Both the position numbers and the translations under genes were made by a program. A stretch of 64,000 nt of DNA from Neobacillus cucumis (lineage in GTDB: Bacteria; Bacillota; Bacilli; Bacillales; Cytobacillaceae). Each line of letters opens with the position of its first letter. Within the stretch, counting starts at the first letter, position 1. The DNA lies in assembly GCF_002860255.1 (NCBI RefSeq), contig NZ_PGVE01000072.1, forward strand, positions 88,110 through 152,109, in the 5' to 3' direction. The notes below the pieces were generated by a model. That model saw only the letters and a list, made by a program, of their open reading frames with translations. It ran no database searches and was not told the DNA's origin. Of the stretch, positions 32,989 to 41,454 are shown piece after piece.

Positions 32989-33072
32989 TAAGGATTTAGG
33001 GAAACACTTGATGTATTGATCAAAGTAATTAATAATATTTTATATAGCAGTTAATCAAAGGAGTTGAACTAC

Positions 33073-33498
33073 ATGGCTAATTATTTTTTTGAACCGGAAA
33101 CATACCCTTTTATGTATAAAGGTACAACAATTGGCTTTATTACGATTGATATGGATTCCTTTGGTAAATATGAATATTCATTAGATTTAATTTCTTATAC
33201 ATCTAAGAATAAAATACCCTGGGCGTTTTTAGATATAAATGAAAATTTTATATCAAAATTTAAAAATTCTCATCATCATAAGTCCATCATACAAAACTGG
33301 ATAGAAGAAAGAGTATTTCCACCAGATAGACAAGCATCTGATGAATTACTAAAAAAAGTAAATTTATCGGAGTATGACCAACTTGCCATTATAAAGCATA
33401 CTAGAGCAAGCAGTCGTTATGACAGTTTTTGGATTAAATTTTATCCTAATGATACGTTTAAAAACACCATTCTTAAAAAGTGGGATGATAAAAAATGA
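33073..33498 (+). CDS. Partner protein of a HipA/CtkA-like kinase, 141 residues
   Basis: Starts at ATG 33073, nine bases after AAGGAG. TTG 33064 is too close to the site. The sequence (FEPETYPFMYKGTTIGFITIDMDSFGKYEY) is unknown to me. It has no membrane segment and ends in a lysine-rich tail. Its stop overlaps the start of the kinase gene by four bases, so the two are coupled. In many HipA-type loci a small upstream gene supplies an N-terminal subdomain or an antitoxin, and this protein could fill either role. It lacks a visible helix-turn-helix. Confidence 0.7.
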   Translation: MANYFFEPETYPFMYKGTTIGFITIDMDSFGKYEYSLDLISYTSKNKIPWAFLDINENFISKFKNSHHHKSIIQNWIEERVFPPDRQASDELLKKVNLSEYDQLAIIKHTRASSRYDSFWIKFYPNDTFKNTILKKWDDKK

Positions 33499-34322
33499 TT
33501 TATCTAGATGATCTAAGGGAATTGGATAACGCTGAATCAAGCATCGGGGTAATAAGAAAGTGGTATGACGAAAAAAATAACTATTATATTAAAGCATCCT
33601 CACTTGATAAATCAAATCATACATATCATGTCGAAGCGATAATGGAATGTATTGCCTATGAGGTTGGTTTATTATTAGGCATAGATGTAGTGCCGTACTG
33701 GTTAGATAAACTATATATATCGGAACATGAAATAATAGATGTTTGTGTAAGTGAAGACTATTTCTATAAACGTCCGATTAAGGAAAAGGTATCTGCGTTT
33801 TCATATTTGCTAAAACTACATCCAGGTAAGCTTTCTCGAGAGGAGCAATATAATCGAATTACTAGTATTTCCGAGAAGATTAAGTTAGATATTGATAAAA
33901 TGCTTGTGTTCGATTATCTTATTGACAATTATGATAGACATTTAAGAAATATAGAAATTGCTTTACTCAAAGATGGTACTATAACAATAGCTCCCATTTT
34001 TGATAATGGTTCTTCATTGTTAGCTAATTGGGAATTTGAAGAGGATTTACTTGATTTAAAAGAAAATGAAGACTTATTTGAACAAAATATCCTCCATGCA
34101 GAGACTCCAGCAAAAGCTTTTGCAAATGAACATGCTATTGAAATTAGAATGGTGGGTAAAGAGGTATATAATCATATTAACTTAAATATTGAGAATAAAG
34201 AGTTTAAATCTATTATTGAAAAGTATTCAGACTACCTTTCTCCTCTAAGAAAAGAATTAATCTATAAATTGTTAATACATCGGTATGAAAATATACAAAA
34301 ACGTGCAAAATCATCCGTTTAA
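33495..34322 (+). CDS. HipA/CtkA-like serine/threonine kinase
   Basis: 275 residues. The catalytic core of the HipA-type kinase fold is clear: NYYIKASSL with the ATP-binding lysine, EAIMECIAYEVGLLLGI, DNYDRHLRN with catalytic Asp147 and metal ligand Asn152, and IFDNGSSL with Asp170 for the second metal site. It is closer to the short CtkA-like kinases than to full HipA (about 440 residues) and lacks the N-subdomain, which may be supplied by the 141-residue partner. It is located right after Wadjet and before an AAA ATPase, so defence or toxin-like phosphorylation is plausible but unproven. Confidence 0.8.
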   Translation: MIYLDDLRELDNAESSIGVIRKWYDEKNNYYIKASSLDKSNHTYHVEAIMECIAYEVGLLLGIDVVPYWLDKLYISEHEIIDVCVSEDYFYKRPIKEKVSAFSYLLKLHPGKLSREEQYNRITSISEKIKLDIDKMLVFDYLIDNYDRHLRNIEIALLKDGTITIAPIFDNGSSLLANWEFEEDLLDLKENEDLFEQNILHAETPAKAFANEHAIEIRMVGKEVYNHINLNIENKEFKSIIEKYSDYLSPLRKELIYKLLIHRYENIQKRAKSSV

Positions 34323-34367
34323 AAGGCGGAAAAGAAGTACGAACTAAATAGCTAGGAAAATAGGAAA

Positions 34368-34406
34368 ACCACCCGTAGTCAGAAGTTTCTTACAGGTGGT
34401 ATTTTT
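34368..34406. terminator. Convergent terminator between the kinase and ATPase genes
   Basis: ACCACC pairs with GGTGGT, extended past one mismatch by GTA with TAC. ATTTTT follows on the plus strand and TTTTCC on the minus strand. Confidence 0.75.
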
Positions 34407-34414
34407 CATATAGC

Positions 34415-35161
34415 TTATTCCAGAAGATGATGAAGCATTCTTTTCGGGTCATTTAAGAACTGTTTCATAATCTGAAAGTGATTGGTTTCTTCCAGCTTTT
34501 TCTCTTGTATTCCCTCTTCGCTTAACTCATATATGATAGAGTTTGGATAAGACATAACAATCGGTGAATGAGTAGCAATAATAAGTTGTGAGTCTTGATT
34601 CACTAGGTCATGGATTCGAGTAACCATCGACATTTGCCGTAAGGGGGAAAGAGCAGCTTCAGGCTCATCAAGTATATAAATGCCATTTCCTCCAAAACGG
34701 TTAACAAAGGTAGAGAAGAATGCCTCCCCATGTGATTGTTCATGAAGGGATTGTCCGCCAAACGAATTTATGATCTTAGGACCACCACCGCCCTGATCCA
34801 ATTCCTCAATATTGGAAGCCACATTATAAAAACTTTCCGCCCGTAAGAAAAAGCCATCCCTTGGCTTATCAACGCCCCTTATAAGTTTGATATAGTTGGT
34901 TAATTCAGAATGAGAATCAAACGTAGAAAAGTTGAAGTTAAAAGAACCACCCTCTGGATTAAAACCTAAGGAAACCGCAATCGCCTCTAATAAAGTAGAT
35001 TTTCCCATTCCATTTTCACCTATAAGGTAGGTAACTTTTGGATGAAATGTCAGTTGATTTAGAGTCCTTATACTAGGAAGATTAAATGGATATTCAGTAA
35101 ATCCAGGTACATCTTCTCTCATTAATACCACACTTCTCACATAGGGAGAATTCATCACCAT
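34415..35161 (-). CDS. Stand-alone AAA/ABC-type ATPase
   Basis: 248 residues with the AAA_21/AAA_23 pattern: Walker A GENGMGKST near residue 50, a GGGG-rich lid, the SHGEAFF signature-like motif, Walker B IYILDEPEAAL and the switch histidine in IIATHSPIVMSYP. This compact P-loop type occurs alone and as the ATPase of defence pairs such as OLD/Gabija-, retron- or PARIS-like systems. No effector gene is adjacent on this strand. The neighbours are the convergent kinase pair and a small membrane protein. The start is ATG 35161 with AAGG ten bases upstream; the internal ATG at 35155 is an alternative. Confidence 0.85.
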   Translation of the reverse strand: MVMNSPYVRSVVLMREDVPGFTEYPFNLPSIRTLNQLTFHPKVTYLIGENGMGKSTLLEAIAVSLGFNPEGGSFNFNFSTFDSHSELTNYIKLIRGVDKPRDGFFLRAESFYNVASNIEELDQGGGGPKIINSFGGQSLHEQSHGEAFFSTFVNRFGGNGIYILDEPEAALSPLRQMSMVTRIHDLVNQDSQLIIATHSPIVMSYPNSIIYELSEEGIQEKKLEETNHFQIMKQFLNDPKRMLHHLLE

Positions 35162-35222
35162 GTATCAACTACCTTATTTTTTGTTTAATTTTATCATAGG
35201 TATGGAATGAAGCGGGACAATA

Positions 35223-35280
35223 AAAATCATGGGGACGGTTCTTTAGGTTTATAAGCTAGGAGAACTGTCCCCATGATTTT
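35223..35280. terminator. Long hairpin, probably terminator of the 101-residue gene
   Basis: A 20-bp stem (35223-35242 with 35261-35280, one G-U pair) has the GGGGACGGTTCT/AGAACTGTCCCC core seen repeatedly in Bacillus intergenic regions. T-rich flanks occur on both strands. It lies 32 bases beyond the stop of the minus-strand gene at 35312. Confidence 0.8.
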
Positions 35281-35311
35281 GGGCTGAATAAGATTTTAAT
35301 CTAAATTCATT

Positions 35312-35617
35312 CTATATATTGTCCCGGAACCATTGATTGAAGAATTGTAAAATCAGGATATAGAGAACATACAATCCTAAATAGGCTCCTGTAATTAAGA
35401 AAAAAGGATTTAGAAAAATACTATGAATATTGGTCATAAAAACGGTATCATCTTTAATTATGTTGTATATGGCGGTAGATGAGATATTTCCAAAAATTAG
35501 TGCAGATAGGATGGCTGCTAAATGAAAAAATTTCTGGGACTTCAGCCATTTTCTTTGAAGGACAACCATTAATAAAGGGATAAAAATACTACCCAAAATT
35601 AAAAGTATTTTCATCAT
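35312..35617 (-). CDS. Small three-helix membrane protein
   Basis: 101 residues from the ATG at 35617, preceded by GAGGTGA. Three hydrophobic stretches are visible: ILLILGSIFIPLLMVVL, FFHLAAILSALIFGNI and PFFLITGAYLGLYVLYILIL. A short basic loop (QRKWLKSQK) follows the first. I recognise no family or motif. It may form a short unit with its own terminator and is next to, but transcribed separately from, the ATPase gene downstream. Confidence 0.65.
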   Translation of the reverse strand: MMKILLILGSIFIPLLMVVLQRKWLKSQKFFHLAAILSALIFGNISSTAIYNIIKDDTVFMTNIHSIFLNPFFLITGAYLGLYVLYILILQFFNQWFRDNI

Positions 35618-35726
35618 AATCACCTCAAATACCATTCTTCTCTATATAAAAGAAGAATAAACAGAACTACATAAATGATTTCTGGTGAAACGGTGTGCCC
35701 CCATAGTATTTATTAGAAAACTGCTT

Positions 35727-36185
35727 TCAACTAAGTTTCACAATTGATAATGATGCAGCATTAATACTTATGTTCTGTAAAATAGGTAATAGGGTGTCTG
35801 TAGAATCTCCTATATTTCTAAGCTCCATGGTTGAATGTTTGGGAATATGGATAATTGCTTGTCCTACAAGCATGAGCGTAGCATTATTCACTTGCCTTGT
35901 GATCCCAAAGCTGGTTAGATGATCAGGAACCAACGCATGATTCAAGAATATACCATATATTGAAGTTGAAGCAGGACCATCGATTAGCAATGTATATTCA
36001 ATCTTATAGTCTCCCGATTCTAAAACGGTTAATGTACCATTATGCCGGGAAAATCTTATATTTTTTAATGAGCCATGTTCGTTAAAGTGGATATTCTCAT
36101 TGGGTTTTACTAGTATTGCCTCCGTACCTATCAGAGTAACATAACCATAAGCCGCTCTCGATTTCTTCCAATTTCGGTCCGACAC
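35727..36185 (-). CDS. Protein with BclA C-terminal (C1q/TNF-like) jelly-roll domain
   Basis: 152 residues starting at GTG 36185 behind AAGGTGG. Alternating beta-strand pattern with FSRHNGTLTVLESGDYKIEYTLLIDG, SIYGIFLNHALVPDHLTSFG and MLVGQAIIHIPKHSTMELRNIG resembles the trimeric C-terminal domain of the exosporium protein BclA and related spore-surface proteins. The collagen-like repeat region of BclA is absent. It is probably a spore surface or coat-associated protein. It has no signal peptide, consistent with synthesis in the mother cell. Confidence 0.7.
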   Translation of the reverse strand: MSDRNWKKSRAAYGYVTLIGTEAILVKPNENIHFNEHGSLKNIRFSRHNGTLTVLESGDYKIEYTLLIDGPASTSIYGIFLNHALVPDHLTSFGITRQVNNATLMLVGQAIIHIPKHSTMELRNIGDSTDTLLPILQNISINAASLSIVKLS

Positions 36186-36415
36186 TTTTTAATCACCACC
36201 TTTTCAAGCTACTAATATATGATATTGAAATATGTATGAAATGATTGTACAAATACACTTTGAAGTAATCGAATTTAAAGTACCAAATAAAATTGGATGA
36301 TACTGAAGGTAATAATAGGAAAAAGATTGTTAAGTATCATTACATAGTAGTTTACAGAATATTTTAAATTATTTAAGTTTGAATAAGCTATTAAAAAAAT
36401 AAAAAGGAGATTTTT

Positions 36416-37831
36416 ATGAAAAACCAAAATTTAACCGATTTAAGAAATGTAACAAAGGAATCTATTTCCAATGCCATCGAATGGTTAAAGGAATATTTAA
36501 CATTCCCGACTATTTCTGCACAAAATTCAGCCATTCCGGAAACGGTCCGCTTTGTTGTAAAAATGATTGAAGAGGCAAAAGGGGAAGCTGAGGTTCTTGA
36601 TGATTTAGGCGGCAACCCCGTCATTTATGGTTTTTTTCCAGCAGGAAGGAATGGGGATTCGACGAAAACATTACTCTTCTATAACCACTATGATGTGCAG
36701 CCACCCGAACCACTTGATGAATGGATCTCTGAACCCTTTCAGCCCACGATTAGAGAGGGGAACTTATTCGCTAGAGGGGTTGCCGATAATAAAGGAGACT
36801 TGATTGCTAGATTAACAGCGATAAAGGTATTACAAAAGACACAGGGAGGATTGCCGTGTAACATTAAGTTTTTAATTGAAGGGGAAGAGGAAATAGGTTC
36901 GCCAAATCTTTCACCTTACCTTGAAAAATATCGTGATCGCTTTAAGGCCGACGCCTGTATTTGGGAATTTGGAGGGAAAGACGAACAAGACAGAATCAGC
37001 ATGGTTGCTGGAATAAAGGGAATGGCCTATTTAGAGCTCACTTGTGTTGGTGCAGAGATTGATATGCATTCTTCTGTGGGTGCATATGTGGATAATGCGG
37101 CATGGCGTTTAGTTCAGGCGCTTGCTTCTATGAAAAATCAGCAAAATGAAATTCTAGTAGAAGGTTTCTATGATGGCATGGTTGAGCCTTCCGAAGCAGT
37201 CAAACAGGCGGTCCGTGCCCTGCCGTTCAATGAAGAGGCTGTATCGGCCCTATACGGAATAAAAAGGCCGCTGATTACAGCAGCAAAAGGACAAGACCCA
37301 AGAGAAGCGATGGTCTTACATCCAACCATGACCATTTGTGGATTAATAAGTGGATATACGGGAGAAGGGGCAAAAACCGTTCTGCCAAAAGTGGCCAAGG
37401 CAAAAGTGGATTGTCGTTTGGTACCTGGTCAAGATCCAAATCATATACGCAGTTGTATTCAAAAGCATTTAGGAAAGCACGGATTTTATGATATCGAGGT
37501 CACCCTTGTAAATGGGCAAAAGGCCTACCGGTCAGACTTTAGTCACCCATTTATCTCTCATGTCATGGAAACGGCCACAGAAGTGTACCAAAAGGAAGGG
37601 ATATTAGCTCCTAACTCTGCTGGCACGGGTCCGATGTTTGAATTCGGTAAACAGCTTCAGCTGCCGATCATTAGCACAGGTGTAGGCTGGGTTGGATCAA
37701 AGGCCCATGCACCAAATGAATCGATCAGACTACAAGATTTTGAGGATGGAATCGTCCATATGGCTTATATGCTTTTAGGCTTTCCAGCCGCGTTACACGC
37801 TTCACAGGAGAAACTAGAAGGGATAAAATAA
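36416..37831 (+). CDS. M20-family dipeptidase
   Basis: 471 residues, ATG behind AAAAAGGAG. It has the same motif order as the protein at 21618: FYNHYDVQPPEP, RGVADNKGDLIAR, EGEEEIGSPNL, DMHSSVGAY and GVGWVGSKAHAPNESI. The two are paralogues. It ends in its own terminator and precedes the peptide-transport operon. The likely role is cytosolic hydrolysis of imported dipeptides or N-acyl amino acids. The substrate is not deducible. Confidence 0.9.
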   Translation: MKNQNLTDLRNVTKESISNAIEWLKEYLTFPTISAQNSAIPETVRFVVKMIEEAKGEAEVLDDLGGNPVIYGFFPAGRNGDSTKTLLFYNHYDVQPPEPLDEWISEPFQPTIREGNLFARGVADNKGDLIARLTAIKVLQKTQGGLPCNIKFLIEGEEEIGSPNLSPYLEKYRDRFKADACIWEFGGKDEQDRISMVAGIKGMAYLELTCVGAEIDMHSSVGAYVDNAAWRLVQALASMKNQQNEILVEGFYDGMVEPSEAVKQAVRALPFNEEAVSALYGIKRPLITAAKGQDPREAMVLHPTMTICGLISGYTGEGAKTVLPKVAKAKVDCRLVPGQDPNHIRSCIQKHLGKHGFYDIEVTLVNGQKAYRSDFSHPFISHVMETATEVYQKEGILAPNSAGTGPMFEFGKQLQLPIISTGVGWVGSKAHAPNESIRLQDFEDGIVHMAYMLLGFPAALHASQEKLEGIK

Positions 37832-37855
37832 ACCTTTTATATGTGTTTTTTAACG

Positions 37856-37895
37856 AAAGCAATGTCCCTTCATTATGTGGACATTGCTTTTTTTA
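37856..37895 (+). terminator. Intrinsic terminator of the 36416 dipeptidase gene
   Basis: AAAGCAATGTCC (37856-37867) pairs with GGACATTGCTTT (37879-37890), continuing into a T run. Confidence 0.92.
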
Positions 37896-38001
37896 CAAAA
37901 TGTAAGAAATACTAACACAGAATTTTCCAGTTAGATAGAAACCGTTTACTTTATGAAAAGAACAGGAAAGAAAGCGCTTATATTATTATTTTAATATTCT
38001 A

Positions 38002-38016
38002 AATTATCAGAATAGT
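38002..38016 (+). promoter_or_regulatory. CodY-box-like site upstream of the peptide-transport operon
   Basis: AATTATCAGAATAGT matches 12 of 15 positions of the CodY consensus (AATTTTCWGAAAATT) and abuts the -35 of the promoter at 38020. CodY represses peptide transport genes in Bacilli when branched-chain amino acids and GTP are plentiful, so the location makes sense. Evidence is by motif only. Confidence 0.45.
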
Positions 38017-38019
38017 AGG

Positions 38020-38048
38020 TTGACTCTTGGAAGATTCTTCATTATACT
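38020..38048 (+). promoter_or_regulatory. Sigma-A promoter of the amidohydrolase/peptide-transport operon
   Basis: TTGACT (38020) and TATACT (38043) with 17-base spacing. The predicted start is near 38055, about 75 bases before the first gene. Confidence 0.75.
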
Positions 38049-38130
38049 CAGGGACATAAAGATTGCATGTTAATTTAAATAACATCACATGTAATCTAGC
38101 AAGATCAAAAAATGAAACGGAGGGATTTTT

Positions 38131-39339
38131 GTGATTAAGGATTGGCATTTTCAGTTGGAACAAATGTACGAGCAGATGGTGGTGTGGAGACGGCATATGC
38201 ACCAATACCCGGAGCTTTCATTCCAGGAAGTGGAGACACCGAAGTTAATTGCAGAAATTTTGTCTGATTTTGGTATTGAAGTAAGAACAAAAGTGGGAGG
38301 AAGAGGGGTAGTCGGTATCATTAAGGGAGCGAGGCCAGGGAAAACCATTGCACTAAGAGCAGACTTTGATGCCCTTCCTATTCAGGATGAAAAGGAAGTC
38401 CCTTATAAGTCCAAAGTACCTGGTGTCATGCATGCCTGCGGTCATGATGGCCATACCGCAACGTTACTCGCGGTTGCAAAGGTATTAAGCGAGAATCGCG
38501 AACAGTTATCCGGAAATGTTGTGCTTCTTCACCAGCATGCGGAAGAATTAGCACCGGGGGGAGCCATCGCGATGATCGAGGATGGTTGTTTAGATGGAGT
38601 GGATGTGGTGTTTGGAACACATTTAGCATCAGGTTCTCCACTTGGCACGTATTTAGTGAAAAGCGGTTATACGATGGCTGCTGCAGATGCCTTTAAGATT
38701 AAGATTCAGGGAAGGGGCGGACATGGATCCTCACCACATGAAACGATTGATGCCATTGCCATCGGTGCACAAATCATCACCCAGCTCCAATACATCGTAA
38801 GCCGACGCGTAAATCCACAACATTCCGCCGTTGTATCAGTCGGTTCCTTCCATGCAGGAAATGCATCGAATGTGATCGCGGATTCCGCCGTATTAACCGG
38901 TACCATCAGATCGTTTGACAAAGACGTAAGAGTTCAAATCGAGGAAGAGTTTAGATCAATGGTCAGCGGGATATGCTCCGCCTTCCATGCTGAATACGAA
39001 ATTGAATATAACAACGGATATCCGGCCCTGTTTAATCATGACCGAGAAACGCAAGTTTTTAAAGAGACAATCAAAAATACATTAGAGGAAGGCATGCTTG
39101 TAGACATGACCCCAATCATGGGAGCGGAGGATTTTGCTTACTATTTACAGGAGAAGCCAGGGATGTTCTTTCATACAGGTGCCAGGAATGAAGAAATAGG
39201 AGCCTCCTACCCGCATCATCATCCAAAGTTTAATTTTGATGAAAAAGCGATGATCTATGCTGGAAAAGCCCTATTAAGCATGGTTCATCAATATACGGTA
39301 GAGAACGTGGAACAGATTCTCGAGGAACCCGCTTATTAA
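38131..39339 (+). CDS. M20D-family amidohydrolase (N-acyl amino acid/hippurate hydrolase type)
   Basis: 402 residues starting at GTG behind GGAGGG. M20D motifs are present: WRRHMHQYPELSFQE at the start, ALRADFDALPI, HACGHDGHTATLL with metal ligands, HQHAEELAPGGA and MGAEDFAYY near the end. Enzymes of this group remove acyl or aryl groups from amino acids (AbgB, HipO, AmaA types). It leads the operon encoding a complete peptide ABC transporter, so it probably acts on what that transporter imports. Confidence 0.9.
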   Translation: MIKDWHFQLEQMYEQMVVWRRHMHQYPELSFQEVETPKLIAEILSDFGIEVRTKVGGRGVVGIIKGARPGKTIALRADFDALPIQDEKEVPYKSKVPGVMHACGHDGHTATLLAVAKVLSENREQLSGNVVLLHQHAEELAPGGAIAMIEDGCLDGVDVVFGTHLASGSPLGTYLVKSGYTMAAADAFKIKIQGRGGHGSSPHETIDAIAIGAQIITQLQYIVSRRVNPQHSAVVSVGSFHAGNASNVIADSAVLTGTIRSFDKDVRVQIEEEFRSMVSGICSAFHAEYEIEYNNGYPALFNHDRETQVFKETIKNTLEEGMLVDMTPIMGAEDFAYYLQEKPGMFFHTGARNEEIGASYPHHHPKFNFDEKAMIYAGKALLSMVHQYTVENVEQILEEPAY

Positions 39340-39399
39340 AAACAAGTGAGAAGAAGGTCAAGAATTTACCTGATTTTAAGCAGGGCAAGGGGTGAGGAG

Positions 39400-40422
39400 A
39401 TGTCCAACAAAATAATCGAAGTAGAAAATCTACAAACGGCTTTTATGGCTGAAAAAGGCGAATTGATTTCGGTGGACGAGGTGACTTTCCATCTGGAGCC
39501 GGGAGAAACAATTGGGATTGTCGGTGAATCTGGCTGTGGGAAAAGTGTTACATCCTTGTCAATTATGAGATTGCTAGGGAAAAATGGTTACATAAAAAAT
39601 GGTTCAGTCAAGATGAATGGAAAAGAATTAAACAAATTAACAGAAGCCGAAATGAGACAAGTTCGCGGGAATCAGATCTCGATGATTTTTCAGGAACCCA
39701 TGACATCCTTGAACCCTGTTTATACGATTGGTAACCAGATGATGGAAGGGATCAAACTTCACTTAAAAATGAGTACAAAGGATGCTTCAGCATATGCATT
39801 TGATATGCTGAAGCAAGTAAAAATCCCGCGGCCTGAAGAAGTGATGAATGAATACCCACACGCCTTATCGGGAGGAATGAGACAAAGGGTCATGATTGCA
39901 ATGGCCCTGTCTTGTAAACCAAAGCTGCTCATTGCCGATGAGCCGACGACAGCCCTTGATGTGACCATTCAAGCACAAATTTTAGAATTAATGAAAGAAC
40001 TGAGAGAAGAGTCCGATACCGCCATTATGTTAATTACCCATGATTTGGGCGTGATTGCTGAGATGGCAGATAAAGTCCTTGTGATGTATGCGGGGCAGGT
40101 GGTGGAAGAAGCAGATGTGTTTACTTTATTTGATGAACCGAGACATCCCTATACAAAAGGATTAATCGAGTCGATTCCTCACCTTGAATATGAAGAGCAT
40201 AAACGGCTTTATTCCATTCCAGGGATGGTACCAACCTTACAGCAAATGCCAAAGGGGTGCAGGTTCCACACAAGGTGCCCATATGCTACAGAAAAATGTC
40301 TGCATGAAAAGCCTCCTCTTTCTTCTATTAATAAAGGAAAAATTCATAAAGTCAGATGCTGGTTGGTGGAAGAAGAAGAGCATCTGACCAAAACGAAATC
40401 GATTGAGGAGGTTCAGGTATGA
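39400..40422 (+). CDS. Oligo/dipeptide ABC transporter ATPase (OppD/DppD type)
   Basis: 340 residues from the ATG at 39400 behind GGTGAGGAG. A longer frame from 39346 has no spaced site. ABC motifs: Walker A GESGCGKS, Q-loop IFQEPMTSLNP, signature LSGGMRQR, Walker B LLIADEPTTALD and the switch histidine in LITHDLGV. The C-terminal extension RCPYATEKCLHEKPPL is typical of OppD/DppD and binds an Fe-S cluster in some members. It overlaps the next gene by four bases. It energises import together with the 40419 product. Confidence 0.93.
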   Translation: MSNKIIEVENLQTAFMAEKGELISVDEVTFHLEPGETIGIVGESGCGKSVTSLSIMRLLGKNGYIKNGSVKMNGKELNKLTEAEMRQVRGNQISMIFQEPMTSLNPVYTIGNQMMEGIKLHLKMSTKDASAYAFDMLKQVKIPRPEEVMNEYPHALSGGMRQRVMIAMALSCKPKLLIADEPTTALDVTIQAQILELMKELREESDTAIMLITHDLGVIAEMADKVLVMYAGQVVEEADVFTLFDEPRHPYTKGLIESIPHLEYEEHKRLYSIPGMVPTLQQMPKGCRFHTRCPYATEKCLHEKPPLSSINKGKIHKVRCWLVEEEEHLTKTKSIEEVQV

Positions 40423-41435
40423 GTATTTCAACGGTTGAGGCGAACCAGGAACATGTAAAAACAGTGCCTGAGGTACCCTTGTTAGAGGTTCATAATCTTA
40501 AAAAATATTATCCAATTAAAAAAGGGATTATTCCCCGGACGGTTGGACATGTAAAAGCCGTCGATGGTTTGAACTTCAGCCTCTATCCAGGAGAAACGCT
40601 TTCGCTTGTAGGAGAATCTGGTTGCGGCAAATCGACCACGGGTCGGGCCATTGTCAAGCTGGACCCTCCTACGGAAGGGAAAGTCATTTTAGAGGGCATG
40701 GATTTATCCGAGATCAGTGGATTGAACTTGAGAAAAACCCGTACGAAAATGCAAATGATCTTTCAAGATCCCTATTCATCCCTAAATCCAAGAAAGAGGA
40801 TAGGAGATCTTCTTTCAGAACCACTGCTTGCTCATAAACTGACAGATAAAGAGGAGGTGGACCGAAAAGTAAATGAAATGCTTGAAATTGTCGGGTTAAC
40901 AAAGCTGCACCGAAGCCGATATCCACATGAATTTTCCGGTGGGCAAAGGCAGCGGATTGGCATTGCCAGAGCGCTGATGTTGAATCCGAAACTGATCATT
41001 TGTGATGAACCTGTTTCTGCCTTGGACGTGTCCATACAGGCTCAAGTCTTGAACCTACTAAAGGATTTACAAAAAGAGTTTCAGTTGACCTATCTGTTTA
41101 TCGCCCATGGATTAGGTGCGGTGAAATATATTAGTGATCGAATCGCCGTCATGTATTTAGGGAAAATTGTGGAACTTGGGAAAACAGAAGATATTTTTAA
41201 GAAGCCGAAACATCCGTATACACAAGGTTTATTAAGTACCTATCCCATTCCCAATCCACATTTGCGGAACAGGGAACGAATCTTAGTAGAAGGGGATGTT
41301 CCAAGTCCAGCCAACCCTCCTAAAGGGTGCAGTTTTCATACAAGATGTCCCATTGCTCAAGATATTTGCCGGGTGCAACCCCCGGAATTAACCGGTCTTC
41401 ATCATCAAACAGCTTGTCACTTTCCATTATTGTAA
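40419..41435 (+). CDS. Oligo/dipeptide ABC transporter ATPase (OppF/DppF type)
   Basis: 338 residues, ATGA overlap with the previous gene. Walker A GESGCGKST, Q-loop MIFQDPYSSLNPR, signature FSGGQRQRIGIARAL and Walker B LIICDEPVSALD are intact. The switch region reads IAHGLGAV where the family nearly always has HDL. The histidine is kept but the following aspartate is a glycine. The C-terminal RCPIAQDICRVQPPEL is the usual OppF tail. It forms the heterodimeric ATPase with the 39400 product. Confidence 0.93.
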   Translation: MSISTVEANQEHVKTVPEVPLLEVHNLKKYYPIKKGIIPRTVGHVKAVDGLNFSLYPGETLSLVGESGCGKSTTGRAIVKLDPPTEGKVILEGMDLSEISGLNLRKTRTKMQMIFQDPYSSLNPRKRIGDLLSEPLLAHKLTDKEEVDRKVNEMLEIVGLTKLHRSRYPHEFSGGQRQRIGIARALMLNPKLIICDEPVSALDVSIQAQVLNLLKDLQKEFQLTYLFIAHGLGAVKYISDRIAVMYLGKIVELGKTEDIFKKPKHPYTQGLLSTYPIPNPHLRNRERILVEGDVPSPANPPKGCSFHTRCPIAQDICRVQPPELTGLHHQTACHFPLL

Positions 41436-41454
41436 ACGAGGAAGGAGGGATCCT

